This document shows, one piece after another, positions 1-12,277 of a DNA stretch of 54,067 bases. Source of the DNA: Gonapodya sp. JEL0774 (Eukaryota; Monoblepharomycota; Monoblepharidomycetes; Monoblepharidales; Gonapodyaceae); contig JADIIX010000083.1 in NCBI GenBank assembly GCA_027604505.1, positions 1-54,067 on the forward strand, given 5' to 3'. The notes under the pieces were generated by a model. That model did no database searches. It saw nothing but the letters and a program-made list of their open reading frames with translations, and was not told the origin of the DNA. A program made the translations under genes and the position numbers. Positions within the stretch are counted from its first letter, which is position 1, and each line of letters begins with the position of its first letter.

Positions 1-31
<31 letters not shown>

Positions 32-127
32 CGCGCGGGCGGGGGGGGGGGGGGCGGGGGGGGGGCGGCCCCCCGGCGCGGGCCCCGGCCCCGCTGGGCG
101 GGGCGGGGCCGCGGGCGGGGGCGGGGG
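1..127. other. G/C-only contig edge
   Basis: The first 31 bases are all G, and nearly every base up to 127 is G or C, quite unlike the rest of the window. This is more likely an end-of-contig homopolymer or consensus artefact than biology. Confidence 0.7.
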
Positions 128-1798
128 TGAGGGAGGGAGGAGAAGAAGAGAGAGAATAAACGGGTATGAGGTTTTCCACCACGGCGCCCATGACGGTCCC
201 CTTCCCCCGACCCCCGTTCCCCTCCTCCTTCTCACCACTGCCTCGACCGCCCCGCCGACCCACTCTGCTCCAACGACATAGTCCACGACGGGTGTCAAAC
301 ACTGTGTGAGGATCCATTCGCGGGCTAGGGTGGCGAGGGGGGACGGGGTGGGGGGGTGGGAAGGCGGTGGGGCCGGGAGGAGGGAGAGGAGGGCGAGGAG
401 GGGGGTTGGGTTCGGAGAGGCAGCTTGGGAATTCGCGAGGGGAGGGTGAGGGGGAGGAACAAGAGACGGGTGGAGTTTGAAGTGGCGGACGGCGCGGGAG
501 AGTTCGAGGGCGAGCGGTGGCGGGGGTGGAGGTGACCGTTGCTGTGGCTGTGACTGTTGCTGTGCAGGCAGGGGTGCTGGTGTCGTGCTGCGAGGACCGG
601 TCGACCCACGACCGTTGCCGATGTCCGTGTCTGTGTCTGAGAGGGAGGGAGAGTCCCGGTTACCCTTGTCCCTGGTCGTGACCTGTCCCGGTGCAGGTGA
701 GTGTGGTCGGTGCGATGATCCGATGTGCCGTTCTTGGGCCACCAGTACCAAGTCCGACTCCATGGCGTCGGCAATGGCCGAGGAGAAGGAGGGGGAGGGT
801 GACGGGGCGCGGGGGTGAGAGGTTGCGGTTGGTGTCGCCGAGACGGTGAAGGAGTCGAGGTGGTTGGCAGGGCGGGGCCGGGTCACGATGGCATCGTTAG
901 GTTCCGTGGTGGTGGGTCGAGCGGTCGTGGTGTGATGGCGCTCACGGTTACGGTGGTGTTGGGCTGCTGCTTCTGCCTCCGCCGCGGCTTCTGCTTCTGC
1001 CAGCAACTCGCGTCTGGCCGCGAGTCGTGCACTCCTGACCTCAGCGAGGTGGTCGAGGAATGCCGCTACGAGGTTTTCGCAGAGAGCGGGAGGGATGGAG
1101 GGTGGTGGGGAAGGGGAGTCTGGCTGAAACAGCGAGGAGAGCGCGAGGGAGAGAAGGCGAGGGAGGAGGGGAGAAGGGTCGGGTGCTGTGGAAGTGCGGG
1201 CGTAGGCGAGAGCGAGGGAGGAGAAGAGGGCGGCGAGGGATGCAGGGAGGGAGGGTTCTGGCTGGAGTGTTGTGGTCGGGGGTTGGTGGAGGTGCGACTG
1301 GTGCGAGTCCCGTTCGGCTGCGAGTGCGGCTGAGAACTTTCCCAAGACAGGATGCGCGGAGAGGGAGACGGGGATGCGGGGGTGTGGGGGGGACGTGCTG
1401 CTGGTGCTCGTTGTGTTGGTGCCCACAGCACCAGTCGGCTCACGCACGCCCCCACCCAATTGTCCGCTGTTCCTGCCCCACCGACTGCGATCGCCAGAAC
1501 CCGCCTCAGATGCATTCGAGGGAGTTGGTATCCTGGATGGAAGAGGGGAAGCGAGCGGAGATGCAGCAGGGAACGGTGGGGTGAGGGAGGAGAAGACCCG
1601 GGACGCGGAGAGAGCGAGTGACCTGACCACGCCGGAGACGCCGCCGTTGAAGAATGAGTAGGCAAAAGCGAAGAAAGCGAGATAGAAGAAACCGAGGGAG
1701 CGGAAGAGTCTGAGAGTCTGGGATGGGTTGGAGGCGAGAAAGGCAACCAGAAAGGCGGACAGCACAAGCTGAAGCTGCGTCGCACTTGAAGGGGGCAT
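1..1798 (-). CDS. PXA-domain membrane protein (Mdm1/sorting-nexin-like), 3'-truncated
   Basis: The minus strand is open without a stop from the ATG at 1798 to the window edge, so only the N-terminal ~600 residues are present. Two hydrophobic stretches lie at about residues 10-26 and 30-50, as in the N-terminal membrane anchor of Mdm1/SNX13-type proteins. A long Ser/Pro/Thr-rich low-complexity part follows. From about residue 440 an LHPSL motif and then, near 490, a segment with LAREWILTQCLTPVVDYVV resemble the end of a PXA (PX-associated) domain. Family members tether ER to vacuole, lysosome or lipid droplets; that role is inferred. PX, RGS and nexin-C domains would lie beyond the edge. Introns inside the low-complexity part cannot be excluded. 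Positions 1-127 are almost pure G/C and may be an assembly artefact, so the last ~40 codons are unreliable. Confidence 0.5.
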
Positions 1799-2606
1799 CC
1801 ACAGCACAGGGAAAAGGGATCCGGCGGAATCAGGGACACAAGGACACAGGTGCAGGGATCCGGGAGACACGGACAAACTCAATCCGTGCGATGTGAGTCA
1901 GTGTGGGGTGGGGGTAGGGTGGATGGCCCTCCTCTTCCCTCCACACATCCCTACAAAGTGCATGTGCATCAGATTTCACGCTGGATGCATTCCAGTTCAC
2001 AAATAAAAAGAATAAAAACGATTTAATTGTCCCTTTGGAAATAGCAATGGCACATTGGATAAATCGAAAACGTCCACGTTTATACCACGAACCCATCACT
2101 GCAACCTTGAAAGCAGCGATTGAGTATTTTCTCATTTGCAGCGGGTGGGCGTTTTGATTGCGTTTGTGCCCTGTTGTTCGTGACGGGTCCCCGTTGCGCC
2201 AGGTCCCCCTTGCGAAGACAACCCGGACATTGTGCTGGCACAGAAATAACCGCACTCCACAGCAAATATTTCCCAAACCCAAAGAGTTCTCTGTGCTTCA
2301 ACCTACAGGCAATCAGGTCCGCCATCCCCGCGTGTTTTCATACCTACATTTCACTGACTCTTTATATACCTCTTCCTCAGCACAAACCGTCACATATCTT
2401 CGAATTGTCAATGCCGAAAGTCATTGCTCTTCCCCTCTCACTTTACCTTTTCCAGTATCAAGGCTCACCTGCTGCTGCAGTACGGAAGTAATCTCCTCAA
2501 AATAGAGCGCTTTTTGTCATTGCCATTTCAGCTTCTACAAATTCAATAAGCAAGTATTCACGCAAAACTTTCCTTCTGAGTTCCGCCTTGTTAGGCTTAA
2601 AAACAT
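1799..2606. other. intergenic: promoter side of the PXA gene, 3' side of the TmpA-like gene
   Basis: Short open frames here on both strands show no family resemblance and no splice-consistent extension. The part next to 1799 should hold the PXA-gene promoter and the part next to 2606 the 3' UTR of the TmpA-like gene. I see no specific site. Confidence 0.4.
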
Positions 2607-4957
2607 TTACGAGTCGAAAATCGGTCCCAGACACGGCATATTGTTCTCGCGACATATCCGCATTAGCTCGACTGTTCCACGAGGATTGGAGGTTATGAAA
2701 ACGACTGCAGTTTGAGGTACATTTGGAATGGAGGGCAGTGTGAAGAGGGTTCATAGACCGACCACTGATGCAGAACAAAGCTTCAGGTACGTACTTTCTG
2801 CTCCGTATGCATGGAACACATCCTTGAGCAGCTGAACCGTGTCAGGCCTCCGACCTGCCTTCTTCGTATCGAAAATGATCCGTCGTTCCGGTGGGATCGT
2901 CTTTTCAATCAATTCTTGCAAAGTGGACCCGAACGTCATTTCCATATCAGAAGCTATCCAGATGAGGAAGACGTTGTCGTTTTGCATGGGAATTGACAGG
3001 GACGCCCCGATGCCAGAGCCAGTACATATGGCAACCGCGCGGGTGAACATCCTCACCAGTCGGGAGATACCGGCAAAGCGGACTGTACGTGTGTAAAGGT
3101 GACTTGGAGGGTCGTGGACGAGGGCAGAAGTCCAGCCGCCTTGAACTCCGACAACCATGTCTGACGTTTCAACGGTGAGAGAGTTGCGCGATGGTTAATC
3201 TCGGACTTGAGAGACGCCCATCTCTCTTTGGATCGAACTCACAGTGACAGTCTGCTTTGGGACCTTCACCAACGATCCCAAAAGCATGCCATTGACTAAG
3301 ACCACTGCCCCGTGCAAGCCGTCCCAGAAGACCGTTTCCAACAGGACCGTCAAACTTGAGAACAGCAGCTTTTCCGTTAGGTCCCGGCATAACCTTGACA
3401 GGAATCTTCCGCACACTGATCCAGGGCACTATGAGACTGTTCGGCAATTCGAAACAATGTAATTTCAAGTGCCAAGATTTGCGTTCAAAGTACTCACAAT
3501 ACATTCAGCACCAAGGCCAACCAAAAGTTCCGATCATGCAAAACGGCTTCCCCGAACGAAACATCAGGTAGTCGCAAGTAGTAAGCACCGCTCAGGACGA
3601 AAACCCAGACAAATGCCATGCTCGTCCACCCGAGCCAGCGGTGAGTATGTTCAAAGACACTAGTCGGAGGGACGCCGTGGGGTTCTTGAACATGGCAAGT
3701 GCGACATTATGACCCTTTCCGGGGTGAACACTTACTCGTGTTTGAAATATCGAACTGGCGCTTGTGCGGTGAGGATGACGATAAACATGGTGCACGTTGT
3801 GGCGATAGCGGCGGTTTTTACGAGACTGTGCACACCGACGTAAGTGAACAGAAGAGCAACGGAGTACTAAGCCATGCATTCAAATGCAGAAAAAGCACAT
3901 GAAGAGGTGATAGAAAGGAGCTCACGGTGGAGAGGAGACCTACAATGAGCCAGGCCAGCGCTGATATCGCAGCTGCAGAGTGTATCCCTCCAAAAGACAT
4001 TAGCACGAGAACAGCGCCACTGCGGACCCAGACGGAAGTCCAGGGCTTAATCTTCGTGATGGATAAAGAGGAACAACGTAAAAGCCAAACGAACGAGATG
4101 AGGCTTCACTACCACCGTCCACATTCACTGTCAATAAACACTTGCCATTCCAAAAAAGGCATCTGTAAGGTCAAAAAGTCCCCACAAAATCAGCTCGCTT
4201 CTAATGGCGACGGCCAGAAGTATGTTGCCCAAGGCGAATGACGCGGAGTTCTCCTTCCCCGCTGGGAAGGAGCCAGTGGCGGCCAGGCCGAGCATTATGG
4301 CGTTAACTAAAATGGTTATGACGTAGAGCTTTGGAAAGGAGAGGAGATTTCAGATCAAACAGGGATCAAGACGTGTATTTCACAAGCGCTGTTGTGATGT
4401 CCCGTACTGGGCTGGATTGGTAGGTGTAGGAAGGGAGGGGGACCCACCCGCTTGTACGTGTTAAATGTTAACACAAATTTTGTCTTTCTTCGGAAGCGAA
4501 TATCGTGTTTCTTGACTCCCGGCGGAAGCAAGGGTATCTCGTAGTCAATGACCTTTCTGCGAACAGGTTGTTGGGGGACTGAATACTGAACATTCCAAAA
4601 TTCATTTGAAGATCATTTTCATGTCTTCACTCACGGAACCAGGCCACTTCTGTCCAGAAGCTTTATTTTGGTCAGAGAAAAGTTTACGAGGGCATCCTCC
4701 TTGTCGCTTTCGTCCGACGTGTCGTCGTCGTCCTGGCCAGTGGCCAAGTATGTGGCGAGCCTGGAAAGCCCGCTTTTAGAACGTTGCAGGGACATTGTGG
4801 AAGATTCCATGCCGTTCAAGGACGTGGCAAATTTGACCAGCCGAGGGTGGTGGAGATTTGCCGACCGTGGAACGGGGGCAGTCATGGATCTGAAAAAGGA
4901 AGGTTTGTCGCCATGTAGGGGAAGAGTTGCTTCGGAAGGGCCGACGGAGGTGGGCAT
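2607..4957 (-). CDS. TmpA-like integral membrane oxidoreductase
   Basis: Nine-exon model, complement(join(2607..2704, 2795..3160, 3243..3436, 3498..3659, 3736..3866, 3926..4051, 4140..4328, 4448..4556, 4635..4957)), coding for 565 residues. The protein has a polar N-terminus of ~110 residues, then hydrophobic helices with GGIHSAAA and FEHTHRWLGW, which match the conserved core of fungal TmpA/NRPS12-like proteins. A soluble C-terminal ferredoxin-reductase-like part follows: LIVPWISVRKIPVKV, SQWHAFGIVGEG, CTGSGIGASLS (nucleotide-binding glycine loop), VFITSNPRGT and the terminal GPIFDS. Aspergillus TmpA is a plasma-membrane protein linked to conidiation signalling; a role in this organism is inferred. 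The start at 4957 was chosen because upstream in-frame residues look untranslated. The intron at 4052-4139 is the least certain join (donor GTTTAT). Confidence 0.85.
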
Positions 4958-6217
4958 GGCCGGGAGAGAGAATTCTGGGATTGCAGGTTGGATGGAGTGG
5001 AGGCATATAAAAAAAAAGAGGTGCATGCTATACACAGCCCTGATCGGGCGGCTGTCTTCACCCGCAGCGTTCCTCCGAATGTCACCCTTTTTCACCTCCG
5101 CCTCCTCCGCGGCAACAAAGCAGACTATACACGCTTTGTATGTGTAGAAAGGTTTTGGTGAGTCCGGGGCAGGATCTATAAAGGTGACTTGGTGGGGTGG
5201 ATGTGGAACCGACAGCACGATTTCTCCCTTCATTTTGCACTCATTCCCCTCGTCTCGCTTCATATTCTGGCTAAGCTGATGGAAATATTTATTTGATGGG
5301 AGATCGGACGATATCAGAATGAGCGAAACCAACCACATGAAGAATCAAAAGAAAAGCGGAAGAGAATGAATGCAAAGCCAACGAGGACGACGATTCTGCC
5401 TGGGGATGTGAAACCAAACGAAAATGATGTCCGGTGGCTGGATTCTGCTTTCTTGACTTTCGCCAGCTTCAGGGCATCTGCCCGGCTGCTTGGAGGAGAA
5501 GGGAGGAAGTGAGCGCATTACCCCGGAGGTCCCGTCCCTCTCCATCCCCGTCTCAAAATATCCCCGTCCCCACCCCACCCCAACCGCCAGAGTCAGAGAG
5601 GAAGGAATGAATACGTCCAGAACCAACGCTGCCGGCTCAGTCGTTACCCTTTTACGATGAGGAGAAGTCAACCACTTTTCCGGCAGTCACGAACCGCTTA
5701 TTCCTTCCCCCCTTCTTTTCCCCTTCACAAGCGTCCACACGTCCATACAAAAGTGCAACCATTAATACGGACCTCCGTATTATGTTTTGATCTCCCGACC
5801 GACGTTGCAGGTCAATGTGAGCGTTTGAGCCCTCCCGTTCGCCCTAACAGCTGCCGGACACGCTCGGCCACGCCCTCTTAGTTCGACGGCGCCAACCACT
5901 GCCCAATCGAGCTGAGATGTTTATCAAGACCAACTCTCATTGCAATAGAAGTTCAGGGTACGCATTTGCATGGACTGCCCATCTCTTGGGGATACTCCTA
6001 AATAGCTTGCTTCTACTGACATGATGCGTCCACTTCATAAATTTAATAAAGAGATATTGGAACATAAATGCGAAAGTCTCATATGCTTAGAGCGGTGCAA
6101 TCTCCGTTCAATCGCACTTTGATTCCAGCTTTTGTGGTGTGCTGACTCTGCACCAGCAGATTGGGACAAACACCCTGGACAGTTCCCCAGCGCGTTTCCG
6201 TCTTCGCTTGGCGGACA
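4958..6217. other. divergent intergenic region
   Basis: This 1.26-kb stretch lies between two genes transcribed away from each other, so it should hold both promoters. A 108-codon minus-strand frame at 5345-5671 has no recognisable family or splice-consistent continuation. AT-rich stretches occur around 6030-6070, upstream of the palmitoyltransferase start. No defined motif is claimed. Confidence 0.4.
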
Positions 6218-8694
6218 ATGAGCGGCGTGGACGATGAGTCGCCGCATCAGACTCAGCTGACTCAGCGGCCGCTGTCGCTCCCCACTTCAACTTCCCCGTC
6301 CGCGTCCGCCACACACCCCCGCGCCTTCTTCCCCACGCGTCTCCCCTCCCACCCGCCACAGCAACCCACCCTGTCTCCCACGTCCTCGCTCCTTCCCCTC
6401 TCGCGCTTCTACGCCGGAAAATCCCTCATTCTCCTCGGCGCACGCATCGTCACCTCCCGCGACCACGCGGTCTTCGCGGCCGCTCTCATTCTCATCTGGG
6501 GCGTCGCCGTCTTGTTCGCGATCGATGCTGCTCCCTACTTGATTAACAACGCCGACTCGGGTGGTCGTGCTGGGGTCGCGCTGGTGGTGGTCGTGTACTA
6601 CTTGGTCGCGGTCACAACTGCGAATCTCTTCAAGGTCGCAACGATGGATCCGGGCGTAAGTAGGCGTGGCATGGCATGTGCACAGTGGACATTCTGGCCT
6701 CACGCACGTTCCCCCTGCCGGTGCATCCACTACCATCATTGCGCCATTACAGATCCTGCCCCGCAACCTCGACCCACTCCCCTCCCTCGCCCGCGCCCTC
6801 GCTTCCCTCCCTCCCATTCCCGCTCAAACGCCCTCCCCGCTGACCTCGCCCCATCCCTCACCGCCCACTTCCCCAATCCCCGCCGCCGCCCTTCCACCCG
6901 GCCATTTCGCCATACCTCCGCTTCCTACAGACTCCCAACCCTCGCTCCCTCACGCTCACTCACCGCCGCCCCAATCCCCGCAACCCTCGTCACCCACCCT
7001 TGCCACCTCCCCGCGACCCTCCTTACCCCCCTCCTACCCCTTCCTTCCGCCCACCCCCGCCACGTCCCCCATCCCCCCCTCCGCGAACCTCGCCACTGCC
7101 ATCAACCCTATCCCCCTCTACCTCCCCACAACCCGTGACGTCTTTGTCGGCCACCCAGCGTCAGCGCTATCGCTTCCCACGAACGACGCACACTTCTCCG
7201 CGCGGCCGCAGCCCCCACCCCGGGGCACCACCCTCAAGCAGCGGTATTGCGACACCTGCAGGGTGTACAGGCCGCCAAGGTCCAGTCACTGTAGCTCGTG
7301 CGATAATTGTGTCGAGAGGATGGACCGTGAGTTGTGGGGGGGGGCGGGGGTCCGGGGGAGAGGCGAGTTGTGGTTGAGGGGTGGCGGCGGAGTGGGGTGG
7401 TTTGCTTCCCCATAAACGAAGGACCGTTGTAATGGCAGTTTGTGTTGGCTTAGGAGGCGGTCAACACGGGAGACGGACTGGGTGGTATCGTGTGGTCCTG
7501 GAATTGGTTTCGTCGCAGAGCGGTGCACGTTTGGGTGGTTTGTCTGTATTGGCGTGGGTGATTTTCTGCCACAAGTGGAGTGTTCGATCTCTTGACTGGT
7601 GCTCACGGCGCGCCGGGCACTCCGCCCAATCTTTCCAACCCAAGTACGCCACTCTACTCACCACACTCCCTGCCCCTCCCACTCCCTCCTCCATATATTC
7701 CGATTCCACCCCCCTGCCAGACCACTGCCCCTGGACCCACAACTGCATCGGCCGGCGCACCTACCCGCCCTTCTTCTTCTTCCTCGCCTCGTGCTCAACG
7801 GCGGCCGCGGTGGCCACGGGCGGGGTGTGTTGGGCGTGGGCAGGGAGAGTGGCCGAGGAAAGGAAAGTTGTGGGGGCCGGAAAGGTGGGTTGGGGTGGTC
7901 GGGGCGGTTGTGGAGACGGATGGTGATGGGGACGCGACACGCGACGGTACGATGATGAACGGTGGAATGAACCTGGCGCACGGTGCGGAGAACACCATTC
8001 CACATTCCCTACCTGGGCACTCGGCACATCGCATCGCTAACGTGTGGTATGTGGGTGGACGGTGCGACCTTGGAATGTTGATGATCCAGGCACACATGAC
8101 GCGGAGAATTTCACTTGAGTTTCCTGTACCACAGCACACCATAAATCCAATCGCTAACCTCAACTGTCTTCCACACCCAAACCAACCTACACTCATATTT
8201 TCCATTAACAGCCCACCCTCGACCTCATCTTCTCCGTAGCCTCGTCCCACCCTACCTACCCCCCTCTGTTCGTCATCGCCGCCCTCTTTGCCTTCCAGCT
8301 CTTCGGCCTCCTCTCTGTCCACCTGTACCTCTCCACCACAGAACGGACCACCCATGAGCAGATCCGCCGTGTGGGCGGCCGCGAACACGGGGAGTCCCTG
8401 TGGTCCCTCGAGGGCGCGCCGCCCGTGGTGTGGATACGCAACTGGTTGTGGGTGGTGGCGAGGCCCGTGTGGCCGGCGCATGTGAGGTGGGCGGAACTGG
8501 GGCACGGGGACGGTGGGGAAAAGGGGTGGGAGGAGGAGGTGTACGTGACGGAGGATCAGGAGGAGGCCGAGAGAGGGGCCAGGGTGGCGGAGGAGCAAAG
8601 GCGGGTGTGGGCGTTGGCTGGGGGTACCAGGGGTGGCGGTGGAGGTGCGAGCAGGCAGGGCAGGTGGGATGTGTATGGGGGTAGAGGCTTGTGA
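6218..8694 (+). CDS. DHHC-type protein S-palmitoyltransferase
   Basis: Four exons, join(6218..6655, 6753..7326, 7721..7884, 8212..8694), give 552 residues. Two membrane segments lie around residues 85-140 and end at a DPG motif. A Pro/Ser/Thr-rich insert of about 150 residues follows, then the cysteine-rich domain: [20 protein letters not shown], then VERMDHHCPW and HNCIG. The DHHC tetrad is split by the 394-nt second intron (GAC C|AC CAC TGC) and is intact after splicing. Exon 4 encodes further membrane segments and the [11 protein letters not shown] stretch, matching the TTxE motif. The enzyme would attach palmitate to protein cysteines on Golgi, ER or plasma membranes. The insert makes the second loop much longer than usual. 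Start is ATG 6218; an in-frame ATG at 6161 is possible. Confidence 0.9.
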
Positions 8695-9325
8695 AATCAA
8701 AATTAGTTTATTTTGCGTTTCCTTTGGATCTGCTGTTGCACAGGTTGGTGGAGGGGAGAAGGGAGGGAAGGCACTGCATTCCCATGAGTGTCGTTCCCGT
8801 CGCCGCGCGCCTTTACCTCGTTGTATAATACTTTTCTCTACTTTTCGAGCACCCTGCTGGCGAAGTGTTGCAGTTTCGCACTTGGAAAAGTCTGTGAATG
8901 GGTTGGACGTTACGCCGACGAACGAGATCAGAGGAAAAGATCACTGCCATGTTACCGATCCACAACGGGAAGAGCAACTTTACTTAAGAGTCTGTAGTTT
9001 TATCAATCATTCCCGGCTTCTTTTAATCGATCAGTTCGCGTGCGCCATCTCACGGCATCTTCACCTCTTTTTCCTGTCCCATTTTTAAAGCCATTTTTCA
9101 CTTAGATTCATGCATCACCAGCAACGCCATTACATCCGCACCCCGCACCACTTTCTCTTTCTTTGTTTTTATTGAGCATTTGTTTGTGGGAGTTGGTTGC
9201 CCCCGTAAAACGTTGTTCGCCTCGCAGCTGCTGGGAGTTAGTCGAACAGCTCCGCCACGTTCAGGATCTCTCCCTCTCCTCCAAGTGGTCGACCCCCACC
9301 ATAACGCCAACCGGAATCCCGGCAC
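8695..9325. other. intergenic between palmitoyltransferase and GSK3 genes
   Basis: About 630 bases containing the 3' UTR of the palmitoyltransferase and the GSK3 promoter. Frames here are short and look like chance. I see no repeat or RNA gene. Confidence 0.4.
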
Positions 9326-11867
9326 ATGGCCTCCAAGCGGAGACCATCTGGAATAAACCCGGCGCTCGATGCTTCCATAACCTCCGCCGTTTCTGACCCG
9401 CTCCGTGATTCCCGCGAGTCCCACAAGGCGCCCCTTCACATCCCCTCACTGGCCGCCATGCAGCCCGTTCCTTTACTCGCTAGGTCTGCCGGGCCTACGG
9501 GCCAGGAGACACGGGACTCGGGCTATGCCGACCGCGCGCCGGCGCCGTTTCTCGACAGGGTGGGACCGTCCGCTGCTTCCTTAGCACCACCTCAAGCACA
9601 ACACACTCAATCAATGCCACAAACCCACAAAGCAAATGGACTCCCTTCAGAACGTGCAGAAACGCCGACATCAGCGAGTAGCAAACCCAGAGAAAGTGAG
9701 TGGTGGCGGGTACCCCGGAGCGAGACTGTGCCCAATCAACTACGACTGAGGGATCATGACCAAGCTCACCACCAAATGGGCTTGCTGGAGCGAGGACTGT
9801 AAACTGTGGTTCGTAACTCAAAGGCTGTGGAGGAGCTTTGAGAAGGCACGGAGCTCATAACTTACGGTGTGGAGCAAAAGGTGGTCCAGTGTCTCAAACA
9901 GAGCGGACCATTAACTCTACGTGGCCCACGTCTCGAAAGCTGCGACTTCGGGTATCTGTGAACAATTATGTGTGGGTCTTGGTAGCCATCCCCCTGTGGC
10001 GCGTTGTTCTGGATGCGCTGTTGTGGATTACACTTCGCATTGTATGGGGAAGGTCTTTCTGGTCCCTGTCCAGTGCAGTGCCCACACACTCTCCCATGTA
10101 TCATTGCCACGAAAGCGTGACGCGGTATTGGAATTTGGACCTCTTTGGCCCTAGTCGATGCCAGGCGCCTTTGTGTATCACGCTCACATCACCTCCACTT
10201 CACAACCCATCACTTCCAGCGGTCGTACCGGCTATCGACTCTCGAACCTCTCGCACCGTGGAACTGCGATATGCGGACGCAGGTCCCGCGGGATCCGGAT
10301 CCTTTGGTGTGGTGCAGCGGGCACGCCTCAGCACAGGGGAGTGGGTCGCTGTAAAGAAGGTCATGCAAGATAGACGGTTCAAGGTCAGTTGGCAAACGTG
10401 GCAAAGAATGGAATGTTCGTGGGATGCACAGAAAGGATATGGACGGCTAGTGCTCCGTTCCTCGTGCTCATGGAAGAAAGAGTCGCGAAAATCCCGAAAC
10501 CAGCAAACCTGGTGGAAAATCGACCTGTGCGAGTCGCTCTTTCTAATGTCATGATGGGCGAATTCAACGCATTACCATCTCTTAACCTACCAGAATCGCG
10601 AACTCCAAATTATGCGACTAGTCTCCCACCCCAACATCTGCGATCTCCGCTGCTTCTTCTACTCCGCTGGGGAACGGCCCGACGAAGTATTCCTCAACCT
10701 TGTACTGGAGTTCGTACCCGAAACGATTTACCGGGCAGGGAGAAACTACACAAAGCAGAAGATGACGATGCCGATGATACTCATAAAGGTGACATTCTTG
10801 CGTCGTACAACAGGCTTTCATGAACTGTTCTCATGTAACGCGATCTATGCAACATCTGCACATTGCTCTTGCCCAGCTGTACATTTACCAACTCTTCCGC
10901 TCCCTCGCATACATCCACTCCCTCGGCGTCTGTCACCGTGACATCAAGCCACAAAATCTGCTCCTCGACTCAAACCTCGGTGTGCTCAAGCTCTGTGATT
11001 TTGGCTCCGCGAAGATCCTGGTGGGAGGCGAACCAAATGTCAGTTATATTTGCTCGAGGTATTACCGGGCACCGGAGTTAATATTTGGAGCGACAAATTA
11101 TGGTGTGGCTATCGGTGAGTGAAATGAGAGTAAGTTTGTGGTGTGCTACTGTTGACACCATAAATGTCCGTCCAACATCGCACATCAGATGTGTGGTCTT
11201 CCGGTTGTGTTATGGCTGAGCTCATATTGGGCCAACCGCTCTTTCCCGGCGAGTCAGGTGTGGACCAGCTTGTAGAAATCATCAAGGTTTTGGGCACTCC
11301 ATCCCGTGAGCAGATTACGAGCATGAACCCCAACTACACTGAGTACAAGTTCCCACAGATAAAAGCGTGCCCTTGGAACAAGGTACAGAAGAAAGCACGT
11401 TCGCTGTATGGGTTGCATTGAGATCTCACGGCCTGCCAATGCCGAATTCCCCCAAACGGCACACTCTTGTGCCTTTATCACAGGTCTTCCGCAACCGCCC
11501 TACCACTCCCGAGGCCATTGACCTCATCTCCAGAACCCTCGAATATACCCCTCAAACCCGCCTCACTGCTGTGGAAGCTCTCGTGCACCCCTTCTTCGAC
11601 GAACTGCGCCAACCGGGCATCCGACTGCCCAACGGGCGGGACCTCCCAGATCTCTTCGACTTCACTCCTGCGGAGCTCTCTATTCGCCCTGACCTCATCC
11701 GCAAACTTGTTCCCCCCCATGCCGAGGACCGACTGAGGCGGCGAGGGATTGATGTCGCCAAGTTCGTGCCCATCAGGGCGGACACCCCTGCTCAAGTGGC
11801 GGAGCGTAGCGCGGGCTTGGCTGGCAATGCGAACACTGTAGTCGCTCCGCGTGAGTTGCGGACGTGA
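9326..11867 (+). CDS. GSK3: Glycogen synthase kinase 3 (shaggy) family Ser/Thr kinase
   Basis: Six exons, join(9326..9695, 10220..10383, 10594..10788, 10877..11114, 11189..11382, 11484..11867), give 514 residues. After a disordered N-terminus of ~125 residues come the glycine loop GSGSFG, the lysine in [48 protein letters not shown], the activation segment [16 protein letters not shown] with the activating tyrosine, DVWSSGC and the late VFRNR region typical of GSK3. The C-terminal tail of ~60 residues is ordinary. GSK3 phosphorylates primed substrates in metabolism, development and stress control. The first intron (524 nt) is unusually long and partly open in the frame of exon 2, so an alternative first exon is possible. 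Every join keeps frame. Confidence 0.95.
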
Positions 11868-12277
11868 TCATCTGTAGGATATTTGGGAGTGCAGGCGGGG
11901 CATTCAGTAAACACCGCTTCGGAGCGCTCCACATCTTTCTTTTTCCCGCCGTCGAAGAAAAACGATACGGGATACCCCTGGACCGTACACATACATGGAG
12001 AGGATGATTATAGGTGCACCAAAACTGACACGCGAGAATTTGCGGCATCGGGAACATTTCAATTTTACTGTAACTTAAATACCAGCATGCAAAGCTTAAT
12101 CATTCTATTACATAAATGTATTTTGTTGGAAAAGTGCAATTGAAAGAAATTGCGAAGACCGTTGAAAAACATCCGTTTCCACTTCTATCCGAAGTCCACA
12201 CTTTCTGCCCACATTCTTGTGATCCTCCAAGGAGAAACTGCGTTTGGGCCCAGTCTCCCTGTGGTAAATCTGGCGTA
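11868..12277. other. short intergenic region
   Basis: 410 bases between the GSK3 stop and the polymerase kappa start, both plus strand. The frame of the polymerase is open back to an ATG at 12116, but residues before 12278 do not resemble the family. An AT-rich stretch lies at about 12050-12130. Confidence 0.4.

Noticed and set aside
477-1661. Several long plus-strand frames in the left G-rich region
   Set aside because: They are antisense to the stop-free PXA gene frame and consist of Gly/Arg/Glu-rich low complexity caused by base composition.
5345-5671. 108-codon minus-strand frame between the TmpA-like and palmitoyltransferase genes
   Set aside because: Sits in a divergent promoter region, shows no domain, and cannot be joined in phase to the TmpA-like first exon.
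9838-10554. 238-codon plus-strand frame covering GSK3 intron 1 and exon 2
   Set aside because: Its N-terminal half has no kinase or other homology. The part matching GSK3 is just exon 2 with intron sequence before it, and the phase-1 splice to 9326-9695 gives a proper start.
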